A model generated the notes under the pieces. It searched no databases. It was not told the DNA's origin and saw nothing but the letters and a program-made list of their open reading frames with translations. Position numbers and translations under genes: made by a program. A stretch of DNA of 37,085 bases from Flavobacteriales bacterium (GTDB lineage: Bacteria > Bacteroidota > Bacteroidia > Flavobacteriales_F > PHOS-HE28): positions 1-37,085 of the forward strand of contig JADJOG010000044.1 in the NCBI GenBank assembly GCA_016713865.1. The letters run 5' to 3'. Positions 1 to 9,915 of this stretch are shown here, piece after piece; within the stretch, counting starts at the first letter, position 1, and each line of letters starts with the position of its first letter.

Positions 1-3000
1 ACTGAAGCCGTGCTCGATCACCAAGTGGTCGCCTGCGAGCCATCCGCGCATGTTGGTGGAGGGCTTCGCTTCGGCAACGCCGGTGCTCAATTCCACCGTG
101 ATGGTCACCGTGCTGGTGCTGGCGCAGTAGCCGTTGCTGGTGGTGAGCACCACCGTGTAGGTGCCGGGCGCATCGTAGGCGTGCTCGGGCGCTTCGTCGT
201 TGCTGGTATTGCCATCGCCGAAGTCCCAGGACTGCTCAATGGCGTCGGTGGTGGTGTTGATGAAGATCACGGGCTGGCCCACGGCAACGTTCAGTACCAC
301 CGCGCTGGTGGCTGCCACCGGCGCGGCCCCGACCCCACGGTCAATTCCGCGCTCACCGGGCAGCCGTTGGCATCGGTGGCCGGTCGCGATGAACACACGC
401 CTGCTTGCGCAGGACGCTCCAACTCGGTGGCGCCATCGTTCCAGTTCACTTTGAAAGGCGCACGCCACCCGATCGCGAGACTCAGCATGCCATCGGCTCG
501 ATGCTGGGCAGCTCGCATCAACCACTTCCGAGCTCAGCTTCCATGGCCTCGGGTTGCGCGATGGTGAATGAGCTGAGCAGGTTGGCGCAGCCGAGATAGC
601 CTTCAACGGTGATCTCGTAGTCGCCGGCAATCAGATTCTCGATCGCGATGGTGCCGCTTGCAGCGATGCTGCTGCCGACCACTTGGCCCATGTCGTTGTA
701 CACGCTCACATCGGCAGCGCCTTCAGCGATCACGATCTCCACACCGCCGTTCGCTTGGCCATTGCAGATCGCATCCGTGGTCGCAACCGGCACCGGAGCG
801 CTGGCGTGGATCAAGAAGCGCGGTTCATCGGCGTTAGCGCCGGCCTCTGCGCTGAAGCTGTAGCTAGTGCCCTCTTCCAGCGTGGTGAAGGTTCCGGTAA
901 CGAGGTCTTCCAGACGGATGCAGGTGAGACCCACTTGCTCGATGCCGGAAGCCGTGATGGTGTAAGTGCCGGTGATCGGGGTGTGGATCAGCGCGGGAAT
1001 CACGATGGCATTGCTGAATGCACCATAGGCATTGATGGCCAGGTTCACGGCATCGGCCGTGGTGCCGATGCGCGGCGCCTGCGGATGGCTGAAGTTGAAT
1101 TTGGGTACATCGTTGCTGGTGAAGGCAGGCTCGCCCGTGGTGAACACAACGATTGTCTCGTCGCTGAAACTGTTCATGCCGCTGGTGATGCGCAGGCGTA
1201 ACAGATCAGGAGCTTGCTCGCTTCCACCGAAGAAACCACCGTTGTTGTCGGCCACCTTGGCGCTCTCGCTCACCGTAGTGGTTACCGCCGAGCCTGTGGC
1301 CTTCAGGAAGAAGCCTTGCATGCTCTGGATGGTATTGGTGCCGCCATTGTTCCCGTAGTTCAAGCCGATGTCCCACGTGGCCATGTTGCCCGTTGCGGGA
1401 TCGAAGTAGGTCACGTAGTCCTCTACATCAGCGCCACGCACGATCTGATCGAAGGCGATGGGGCTGGGCAGCGGGTTGGCCACCATGTTCCAACCATCGA
1501 CGGCGGCATTGCCTGTATTGGTGAAGGTCATGGGCAGCGTAATCGGCGTGCTGGCGATCACCGGCGCGTTGTTCTCCAGATCGATGGTGAAGGCGGTGGT
1601 GGTATTCAGGTTGGTGCCGCACCAGGCTGCGAAGCCTTGGCCGGGCACGAGGTTCTGGTTCTGATTGGTCACGCCCACGAGACCGTCATTCACATTCGCA
1701 CCGGTGTTGGTCTCATTGTACCAGCGGATGCTGGGCCAGAAGATGCCGCTGCCGGGAGGATCGAAGAAGTTGGGGTATTGCGATCCAGGGTAACCTGCAG
1801 TGAAGAAGTCGTCCTGCAGATGCACCACGTTCCGGTTCTGGATGGGGCTGCCGAAGAGCCTCCAGTTGGTGGCGCCTGCGGGGATGAAGCGCTCGATCTT
1901 CAGGTTGCCGGTGTAGCTGGCGCCTGCAGCCACCGGGCCTAACCGTCCGGTTACCGTGGCATTGCTCACCAAATCGACCTGCGCGCCCGAGGCGTCGAAA
2001 TCGCCGTCTTGCAGCAGCAGGGTGCCGCGCATGTTGATGCCCCCCGTGGCCGTGGTGCCATCGGCTGCGTCGATCGTGAGGTCCCAGAGGGTGGTCGGCG
2101 AGGCCAGCGCGAGGTCTTGGCTCCGCTGCCCGCCAGGGCGAAGGCGCTATTGTCGTTGGCGGTGAGCGTGCCATCGATGGTGGCGCTCGTTCCGTTCACG
2201 GTAAGTGTGCTACCAGCATCCAGGACCAAGGTGCCGCCGTTCTCAACGGTGAGGTTCGACACGGGCGTGGCGCCATCATTCGTAACGATGTGCCCGTTCT
2301 GCACAACCATGTTGTTGGCCGCGGTGAAGGTGACGGCACTGGGCGCAGGCATTCCCGAAGGCGTGGTGCTCCAAATGGCGTCGCTCACATCGCCGGTGGC
2401 GCGGCTGTAGTAGGTGCAGCCGCCCACGGTCACAGTGACATCAGCTGAGCGCGTGCAGCCATTGCCCGAATGCGCAGCGGTTACGGTGTAGGTGCTGGTG
2501 CTTGCAGGTGAGGCGGTGACGGTGGCTCCCGTGGTTCCGCTAAGGCCGGTGGCGGGGCTCCAGGTGTAAGTGATCGTGCTATTGTAGGTGAAGGTGATGC
2601 TCCAGCTTGCAATGGAACCGCCGTCGGCGTTCGCATCATCGCGAATGAGCAAGCCCCAGGTGCCGTTGAAATCGCCTGTGAAGAGCGAAAGGCTGGGGCT
2701 GGCTTGCGTGAGTGAGTTCGGGCCAGGAGAGGTGGGCCAGCTATCGGGAGTTCCGATGTTCGTGGGTGCATAAATGCCTGATGTGATCTGTGCTGCATCT
2801 GGCAGCGCAGATTCACCATCCATGATCACCAGGGTCGCGCCGGGTGAAGTTAGATTGGGATCACCACCTACATCGCTCATCAGGATCACATTCGTGCCCG
2901 TGGGAGATTGCAGCAGGATATCCAAATCGTCGGGATACGAGTGAATCACTCCATTCAACGTCACGCTTTCCACCGTAACACCGCTGGCGGGCAGTCCGCT

Positions 3001-3927
3001 CGCAGTGATATTCCACGGGTAGATCGAGGCATCAATCGGACCTGATGTGCTCACTGTGTTTGGGCCTCCGGTGCTGCTGAATGTGACGCGTGTGGTGGTG
3101 GTGCTCGAAGCCGAGGCGGTCAAGCCAATACTGGCGCCATTGCAGATGTTGGCGCTGGGCGGAGCGATGCTCGGCACCGTGGGCAGGCCACCGGGCACGT
3201 GGATATTGTCGAAAACGGCGCTCTCACCGGTATCGCCATCGTGGTTCCACAAGCAACCGATGATGGGCAAGCTGGTGCCTGTATAGGTGGAGTTGACGGC
3301 CGAACCGGCTGAGGTGGCCGCCGTGAGCGGATCGCCGAAGCCGGCACTGCCGTTGTTTCGGTAGAAGAGGCTCCAGGTATCGGTCGAGGGCACATAAGTC
3401 ACACGCACATCCAGGTAGTCATTGTCGAAGTTGCCGGCCTGCACGATGGTGGTCAGGTTGACATCAGCATCGAGGCCGTTGTTATAGCGCACCAAGCGAA
3501 CGCGGTCCGTATTGCCCGTTTCGCCAAGCACCACAGCATAGCCTTGGCCCAGGGTGAGGTTGGCGTTGGAGCCAGCCAGCACTACCGCCATGCCGTCATC
3601 ACCGGCATCGAAGCCGCTTAATTCACCCTCGCTTTCACTCTGCCTGAAGCTAAAGGCCCAAGTGAGGGTGCAGTTGTTCTGATTGAGCGTGGTGTTGTAA
3701 GTGCCAGGCGTTGTTCGCGTAACGTATTGGCGGTTGTTGCCAGTACCGGTACGCTGAAGCCTCAGTCCATTTCCGTTCACCGAAGCGCCAGAGCCTCCTG
3801 TTTCCGTCTCCGTCCAGCCGCCACCAACGGTATTGCTGTTGGCGCGGTTGAAACGGTCAACCACTTCTTGGGCGAAGGCCGCACCGGTGAAGCATAGCAC
3901 GGCCAGCAATAGGCCGAGCCTCAGCAT
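1..3927 (-). CDS. Large T9SS-type secreted surface protein, frameshifted, 3' end cut by window edge
   Basis: The start at 3927 gives a clear signal peptide (MLRLGLLLAVLCFTGAAFAQ); an ATG at 3993 would add 22 residues. After it come a lectin/LamG-like beta-rich segment, a proprotein-convertase P-domain-like segment (near VTLNGVIHSYPDDLDI and GTWGLLIRDD), a PKD-like segment ending in cysteines, a long beta-helix or autotransporter-like region, a SprB-like repeat (TDAICNGQANGGVEI) and a PKD domain (SWDFGDGNTSND). At the left edge it enters what looks like a T9SS sorting tail (STGVAEAKPSTN). The frame breaks near 2110, where one A seems lost and SGSQDLALASP would be restored, and again between about 300 and 520. 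It is probably an exported adhesin or matrix protein; the ligand is unknown. The breaks look like consensus errors because domains continue across them. Confidence 0.75.
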
Positions 3928-4394
3928 CTGGTTGATGTGCCGCTCGCGTTGGAAACGTGCTTCTAGCGATACGGGGAGGAGGATGCGTTCCATGGTAGTT
4001 CGTGCCCATTGAGTTGAGGGCGGGCGCTTGAACGGCAGCATTGCCGGAATGGTTTCGATGAATACTTCAAAACCATCGCTCGGCAATCAGAGGGGACTTC
4101 AAAAGGCATGCTTGCAAACTGCTACGCTTGGGCAATCAAGTCTTCATTGCCGACGGGACGTCGGCAGGACCTACATTCGCCCCCGCATCGGAAGGACCGA
4201 TGCGCGCCCCAAGCGCCCAGCTTTTCCCCGCGATTCGCTCGCGGATGACCTGTCCAGGCGCCATCTCCCAGCGGAGCATTGAACGCCGGACCCGATAAAA
4301 AGGGGCAACACACACATCACTTGAAAAGGTGGGCTCAGGGACAATGGCCTGAACACACCATAACATCCTGACGCCGAGGATTCGGCGCATTCCT
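3928..4394. other. Intergenic region between divergent genes
   Basis: This 467-base stretch separates the left-edge surface protein (minus) from the helicase (plus), so it should hold both promoters. I see no convincing gene, tRNA or strong hairpin. TACGCTTG at 4123-4130 resembles the Bacteroidota -7 box TAnnTTTG with one mismatch, but no -33 partner is obvious. An in-frame ATG at 3993 could be an alternative start of the surface protein. Confidence 0.4.
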
Positions 4395-6007
4395 ATGGAA
4401 CGTACCACGTTCAACGACCTAGGGCTCATCGAGCCCATTTTGAAAGCCCTCAACGAAGAAGGCTACACTCATCCCACCCCTATTCAGCAACAAGCCATTC
4501 CGCACCTGGTGAAGGGGAGCGACCTGCTGGGCTGCGCGCAAACCGGCACCGGGAAAACCGCCGCCTTCGCAATACCCATCTTGCAGGAACTGAGCGCACG
4601 GCCCCAATCGGGCAAGCGCGCCATCAAGTGCCTCATCCTCACCCCAACGCGTGAGTTGGCCATCCAGATCGGCGAGAGCTTCGCCGCCTATGGCCGCCAC
4701 TTGCAGCAGAAGCACACCGTGATCTTCGGCGGTGTGGGCCAGAAGCCGCAGACCGATGCCCTCCAACGCGGCGTCGATATCGTGGTGGCAACACCTGGCC
4801 GCCTGCTCGATCTGATGCAGCAGGGCTACGTTCATCTGAACGGGCTGGAGATCCTCGTGCTCGATGAGGCCGACCGCATGCTCGACATGGGCTTCATCCA
4901 CGATGTGAAGAAGGTGATCGCCAAACTGCCGGCGAAGCGCCAGACCCTCTTCTTCAGCGCTACCATGCCGCCCGAGATCGCCAAGCTGGCCAACAGCATC
5001 CTCACCAACCCGGTGAAGGTTGAGGTGGCACCGGTGAGCAGCACCGCCGATACCATCGATCAGCGCATCTACTTCGTGGACCGCACCGACAAGAACAAAC
5101 TGCTCCTGAGCTTGCTCGAGGGTTCCGCGATCCGCGAGGCCCTTGTTTTCACCCGCACCAAGCACGGCGCCAACAAAGTGGCCAAGGTGCTCACGCAGGC
5201 CGGCTTCCTCGCCGAAGCCATCCACGGCAACAAGAGCCAGACCGCTCGCCAGAATGCACTGAAAGGCTTCAAAGAAGGCAAGCTTCGCGCCTTGGTAGCA
5301 ACCGATATCGCCGCACGCGGCATCGACATCGACGGGCTCACGCACGTGATCAACTTCGACCTGCCGAACGTGCCCGAGACCTATGTGCACCGCATCGGCC
5401 GAACAGGACGCGCTGGTGCCGCCGGCAAGGCCATCAGCTTCTGCGACCACGAGGAGAAGGAGTACTTGCGCGACATCCAGAAGCTCATTCGCCGCGAAGT
5501 GCCCGTGGAGAAAGGCCACGCCTTTGAAATGGTTGGCGGCCCCAAGAAGGCGGAACCGGAAGTGCGTGAGCCAAGGCAGCCGCGCGGTCCGGGTCGCAAT
5601 GGAGGGCAGCGTAGCAATCAGCCGCGCCAGCAACGCGGTGGTCAAGAACGTGGCGAGGGCAATCGTCCGCAACAGCGTGATGGCGGGAATCGCCAGCGCC
5701 AAGTGTCACGCCAAGATGGGCAAGGCACTCGTGGTGGGCAGGCCCGCCGCGATGATCGTCCGCAGCAATCGCGTGGCCAGGGCTCGCAACCAAGGCGCGA
5801 TGGACGGCGCCCCAGCAGCCGCGTCGGGGTTCCGCTCCGCAGCAAGGTCGCCCGCAGCAACGATCGCAAGAGCAGCACAGCGCCGCCAAGCCCGATTATG
5901 CCAAGCTCACCAAGGAACTTTTCAATGAGGAGAGCCTGAAGACAAGCGAGAGCAAGCCGGACGCGCCGAAGCGCTCAGGCATCAGCCGTTGGTTCCGCAG
6001 GGGCTGA
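4395..6007 (+). CDS. rhlE: DEAD-box RNA helicase, RhlE type, with RG/RQ-rich tail (frameshift near 5811)
   Basis: This is an ATP-dependent RNA helicase of the DEAD-box family, expected to remodel structured RNA or assist ribosome assembly. Visible motifs: Q motif (FNDLGLIEP...TPIQQQAIP, residues 6-35), Walker A AQTGTGKT (48-55), PTRELAIQI (84-92), TPGRLLDL (133-140), DEAD (157-160), SAT (188-190), ARGID in the second RecA domain and HRIGRTGR (332-339). From about residue 385 the tail is low-complexity Arg/Gly/Gln, typical of RNA-binding tails. The frame opened at 4395 stops at 5939. Adding one C to the C run at about 5811 restores a natural end (ELFNEESLKTSESKPDAPKR...WFRRG) that stops at 6005-6007. 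The break is probably a consensus error. A terminator follows. Confidence 0.93.
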
Positions 6008-6031
6008 GCAATCAGTAAGAAGAAGGAGAGG

Positions 6032-6056
6032 GCCTCGGCATAGCCGGGGCTTTCTT
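6032..6056. terminator. Hairpin terminator between convergent genes
   Basis: GCCTCGGC (6032-6039) pairs with GCCGGGGC (6043-6050) across a 3-base loop with one G-U pair. TTTCTTGTGTTT follows on the plus strand. It lies 25 bases after the helicase stop and 15 bases before the end of the convergent desaturase gene, as expected for a shared intrinsic terminator. Confidence 0.7.
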
Positions 6057-6070
6057 GTGTTTGGTTGGTG

Positions 6071-7063
6071 TCATGCGCGAACCGCAACGGGTTCCGCCTC
6101 CACTTTTCCGAATTGGCCGCTCTCTCGCAATTCCTGCTGCAACTGCTGGCTTGTCTTGCCGCTGCCATCGTGGCGCCAACCGGGCGGGCCGAAGATGTAC
6201 ATGAGCTTGTCCTTCAGCTTAGGTGAAGTCTTGACGTCGCGCCAGATCTCCTGGAACTCGAACAGGTTGTGGGTGATCGGGTTGTGCGTATCGGGGTCGT
6301 GGCTGATGCCAAAGCGCGGCACCACTCCTTTGATCGGCTCCTGCCAGGTGCCATAGAGCTTGTCCCAGATCACCAGGATGCCGCCGTGGTTGCGATCGAG
6401 GTATTCCGTGTTGCAGCTATGGTGCACCACATGCACATATGGTGTATTGAAGACCTTCTCGAACCAGCCCAGCGATGGCACCAGCTGAGAGTGCAGGAAG
6501 AACTGATACATGGAATTGATGTACATGCAGGTGGCGATCATGATCGGGTCGAAGCCCACCAGCGGCATCCACAGCCAATACAGGGGTTTCACCAGGGTGA
6601 TGAACCAGCCGTTGCGGATGCTGATGGTGAGGTTGAATTGCCTTCCGCTGTGGTGTGGCAGGTGCGCTGCCCAGAGGAGCCGCACGTTGTGCGCCAAGCG
6701 ATGATGCCAATAGAAGTTGTGGTCGTCGGCCACCAGGCAGATCACCCATACATACCAAGCGAATCCCAATGCCGTGTAGCCCAAGAGCGATTCGCGCAAG
6801 GGCGCCGCCCACCAGAAGAGGAACATGTACACCGTTACCTCAAGGACATTGGTGAACAAGCGCGCGAACGTGGCGCCTATGCCGATGGCGAAGCCCGAGA
6901 GGCTCTCCTTCAGATCGAAGAGGTGCTTGGCATTGAAGAACTCGACAAGGATCAACAGGATGAAGAGCGGGTACATGTACGTGAGGCCGAAGCCCTCGAT
7001 GGGCAGCTCGGGCAAACGGGCCTTCATCTCCAGCCATGCATCGATCGGATTGAACATGTTCAT
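6071..7063 (-). CDS. Sterol desaturase / fatty acid hydroxylase family membrane enzyme
   Basis: This is a di-iron membrane oxygenase of the fatty acid hydroxylase superfamily, which hydroxylates or desaturates lipid substrates. It shows several hydrophobic segments and the family's histidine boxes: WHHRLAH and AAHLPHH, then HVVHHSCN followed by DRNHGG. The MNMFNPIDAW start at 7063 fits the family. The frame stays open upstream to 7777, but that would run antisense through the divergent phosphatase gene, so I reject the longer form. The length (about 330 residues) is usual. The true substrate (sterol, hopanoid, carotenoid or fatty acid) cannot be read from sequence. It is divergent from the PhoD-like gene, with a 75-base gap for two promoters. 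Confidence 0.9.
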   Translation of the reverse strand: MNMFNPIDAWLEMKARLPELPIEGFGLTYMYPLFILLILVEFFNAKHLFDLKESLSGFAIGIGATFARLFTNVLEVTVYMFLFWWAAPLRESLLGYTALGFAWYVWVICLVADDHNFYWHHRLAHNVRLLWAAHLPHHSGRQFNLTISIRNGWFITLVKPLYWLWMPLVGFDPIMIATCMYINSMYQFFLHSQLVPSLGWFEKVFNTPYVHVVHHSCNTEYLDRNHGGILVIWDKLYGTWQEPIKGVVPRFGISHDPDTHNPITHNLFEFQEIWRDVKTSPKLKDKLMYIFGPPGWRHDGSGKTSQQLQQELRESGQFGKVEAEPVAVRA

Positions 7064-7138
7064 GAGCCGCTCGGGGAAATCGAGCGCGGCTAAACTATCC
7101 GGATGAACCACATCAGCAAGCCCGGCTACCTTCACCCC

Positions 7139-8458
7139 ATGAACATGAGAACCGCTGGGCTGCTTCTCTATCTCGCGCAGCTTTCCGCATTCGCTCAGCC
7201 ACGTGTCAATGGACCTATGCTGGGCCACGTGGATATGCTCGCGGCCTCGGTATGGATGCAATGCCAAGAGCCCTGCGTGGCGCGCATCGAATATTGGGCA
7301 GAAGGGAAGCCGGAGAGCATCATGCGCACACCGGTCACCGATTCGGATCCTCATGCGGCGCATGCCATGGAATTCACGCTTGATAGGCTGGTGCCCGGCA
7401 CGCGCTACTTGTATCGCCCGGTGGTCAATGGCTCGGCACTGGCTTCCGATCCGCCGCTGGCCTTGACGACCCAGCCATTGTGGAAGCATCGCACCGACCC
7501 TCCCGCATTCACCGTGGCCCTTGGCAGCTGCACGTATGTGAATGAGACCGAGTACGATCGACCGGGAACCCCGTACGGTGGTGGCTATGGGATTTTCAAT
7601 GCCATTGCGGATCAACAGCCTGATCTCACGCTCTGGCTCGGCGACAACATCTACCTGCGTGAGCCCGATTGGGGTACGCGCAGCGGATACCTGCATCGGT
7701 ACACGCACACGCGCTCCTTGCCCGAGATGCAGCGCCTGCTGCGTACCGGAGCGCACTATGCCATCTGGGATGATCACGACTTCGGCCCCAACGATGCGGT
7801 GGGCAGTTGGATCAATGCCTCAATAGCGCACGAAGCCTTCGACCTCTTCTGGCCCAACCCCACGCATGGCGCGCCTGGCGCAAGTGGTGCCATTACTTCT
7901 TTCTCTTATGCCGATGCCGATTTCTTCCTGCTCGACAATCGCACCCACCGCACGCCTGCCGATCTGATGAGCGCACCAACGGCCATGCTCGGCGAGGCGC
8001 AGATCGAATGGTTGATCAAGCTCTCAAATACAGCGACGCCGCATTCAAACTGATCGCTGTTGGCAGCCAGGTGCTGAACACCGTGTCGATCTTCCGAGAC
8101 CTATGCCACCTTTCCTGTGGAGCGTGCGAAGCTCCTGGAGCGCATCGAGGCTGAGGGCATCACCGGCGTCACCTTCCTCACGGGCGATCGCCACTTCACG
8201 GAACTGAGCGCGCTGAAGCTGAAGGATGGCCGCGTGCTTTACGATCTCACCTGCTCGCCGCTCACATCAAGCGTGCATAGCCCGAAGGAGAAGGAGGGGA
8301 ACCAGAACCGCATCGCAGGCACCGTGGTGGAGCAGCGCAACTTCGCGACGCTCGCATTCAGTGGGAAGCGGAATGAGCGCGAGATAACGATGCGCGTTCA
8401 TGACGCCGATGGGAAACCGATCTGGGAACGCGTGATCGCGCAGGAGAAGAAGCGCTGA
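7139..8458 (+). CDS. PhoD-like alkaline phosphatase family protein, exported (two frame breaks)
   Basis: This is an exported metallophosphoesterase of the PhoD family, probably a periplasmic phosphodiesterase or phosphatase. The start at 7139 gives the signal peptide MNMRTAGLLLYLAQLSAFAQ; an upstream ATG at 7103 is possible. An N-terminal Fn3-like domain is followed by the catalytic domain: ALGSC, LWLGDNIYLRE, AIWDDHDFGPND and, near the C terminus, FLTGDRHFTEL. The frame changes near 8020 and back near 8095. ALKYSDAAFKLIAVGSQVLN in the middle frame links the two halves, so one continuous gene was probably intended. Such enzymes bind Fe/Ca; the metal ligands visible here are intact. Confidence 0.85.
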
Positions 8459-8475
8459 GGGAATCGGCAAGATGC

Positions 8476-8925
8476 TCAGCCGCGCCAGCGATCCAATGCG
8501 GCATTGATCGCCTTCGCATCCGAAACGGTGAGCCTCTCGAAGAGCGCCGTGTACGCATCCTTGTTATCGCTGTCGATGCGATCGAGCAGCGAGAGCCCCT
8601 TGGGTGTGATGCGGACGTAGATCACGCGCCGGTCCTCATCGCACCGCTCGCGCGCCACCAGCCCCTTGTCGATGAGCTTGTCAGTGAGGCGCGTCGCATT
8701 CGGCGCGCGATCGATCATGCGCTCCTTCACGCTCTGCGCGCGCATGCGGTCCTTGGCGCCGCGCAGGATGCGCAGGATGTTGTACTGCTGGGCGCTGATG
8801 CCATATGGCTTGAAGCGCGACACCTGATGCGAGCGCAGCCAGTTCGCGGTGAAGAGCACGTTGAGCAAGGCCTTCTGCTGCTCGCTTGTGAAGCGGCTCT
8901 GTAGTTCCTGGTCGATACCTGGCAT
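8476..8925 (-). CDS. MarR family transcriptional regulator
   Basis: This is a 149-residue winged-helix repressor of the MarR family. The core is visible as ISAQQYNILRILRGA, the recognition-helix area MIDRAPNATRLTDKLIDKG and the wing LVARERCDEDRRVIYVRIT, followed by the C-terminal dimer helix. Length and order are typical. It starts 21 bases after the SGNH gene ends, on the same strand, so it may be the last gene of the MBOAT-SGNH transcript or may regulate it. The ligand is unknown. Confidence 0.92.
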   Translation of the reverse strand: MPGIDQELQSRFTSEQQKALLNVLFTANWLRSHQVSRFKPYGISAQQYNILRILRGAKDRMRAQSVKERMIDRAPNATRLTDKLIDKGLVARERCDEDRRVIYVRITPKGLSLLDRIDSDNKDAYTALFERLTVSDAKAINAALDRWRG

Positions 8926-8946
8926 GGGCGTGAAAGCGAGGCCAAG

Positions 8947-9912
8947 TTAGCTGGGCGCTTGGTTCCTGTCGCCAAAGGGTCGCAGTAAGCCGCGTGATCC
9001 GAGGCTATCGATCAGGGCGCGGTTGAAGAGCTCCACGCCATTCTGATTCAGATGCCCGCGATCATAGAAGTGCAGGCTATCGGAGTACATCGCGGCATCC
9101 TGCATTCGGAAATGGACATGACCAGGCGCGAGCAATGACCACAATCGCTCATCGTCAATCCAGGATCGCGCGAAAGCATCCGTGACCGGCGCGGTCACCA
9201 GCACGAAGGGCGTGCTTTCCTCATCGAGCATGCGCACGGCGCGAAGGAAGGCCTGTAGTTGCTCGGGACGAGGATCGCATTGCATTGGAGGCAGGTAGCC
9301 CGCAGGTTGATAGTTCTCGGGGTCGTGCTGCGTGAAGCCGCCTGGAACGTAGGAGTTCGGGCCCTGGCGCTGTGGCTTAGGCAGTGGGTTGCGCCTTCCC
9401 GTGAATTGCTGCCAAGCGCCGAAGACAAGCGCATTCCAAGTTTTCAGATGATTGATGCGCGTTGCCATGCGCCACGCCTCCCGATCGATGGGCCCGTTAG
9501 CAAGGAAGTCCAGCGACGATTCCACGCCTTCATCCATGAATGGGACGGGATCCACTTCGATCACCACCAAGCGCGGCTGCAAACGATGGAGGTAGCGCGC
9601 CAGCAGCAATTCGCTCTGCATGGGCGTTTGGCCCGTTGATCCGAGGTTGAATGAGCTGATCCCTTGTGATGCCCAGATGCGCGTGTCGAATCCGCGATAC
9701 GCCTTGGACGACCCGAGGAAGAGCACGTCAACCGGGCTGGATGCATCGGCCTCTTTCAAGCGCGTATCGAGGAAGCCGTAGAGCTGCACAGGATGCGGAA
9801 GGTTCGGCCTCAGCTTGCGCGGCATCAGCTCGCCCCAAAGGATCAGCAGCGCGGCCGAGAAGATCGCGGCGAAAGCGACGAAGGCGAAGCAGCGGATGAT
9901 GAAGCGTGCCAT
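8947..9912 (-). CDS. SGNH-hydrolase-like membrane-anchored protein paired with MBOAT
   Basis: The protein has about 321 residues with one N-terminal membrane segment (about residues 4-27, FIIRCFAFVAFAAIFSAALL) and an outward-facing domain. LFLGSSKAYRG looks like SGNH block I, with Ser as possible nucleophile. YDRGHLNQNG near the C terminus supplies the Asp/His pair. Its start lies 3 bases after the stop of the MBOAT gene, so the two are co-transcribed and probably act together, as AlgI works with AlgJ/AlgX and DltB with DltD: the MBOAT passes an acyl group across the membrane and this protein transfers it to an exported polymer. The polymer is unknown. Confidence 0.75.
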   Translation of the reverse strand: MARFIIRCFAFVAFAAIFSAALLILWGELMPRKLRPNLPHPVQLYGFLDTRLKEADASSPVDVLFLGSSKAYRGFDTRIWASQGISSFNLGSTGQTPMQSELLLARYLHRLQPRLVVIEVDPVPFMDEGVESSLDFLANGPIDREAWRMATRINHLKTWNALVFGAWQQFTGRRNPLPKPQRQGPNSYVPGGFTQHDPENYQPAGYLPPMQCDPRPEQLQAFLRAVRMLDEESTPFVLVTAPVTDAFARSWIDDERLWSLLAPGHVHFRMQDAAMYSDSLHFYDRGHLNQNGVELFNRALIDSLGSRGLLRPFGDRNQAPS

Positions 9913-9915
9913 CGT

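Noticed and set aside
7064..7777. N-terminal extension of the desaturase by about 238 residues
   Set aside because: It overlaps the PhoD-like gene antisense, lacks family similarity, and a standard start exists at 7063.
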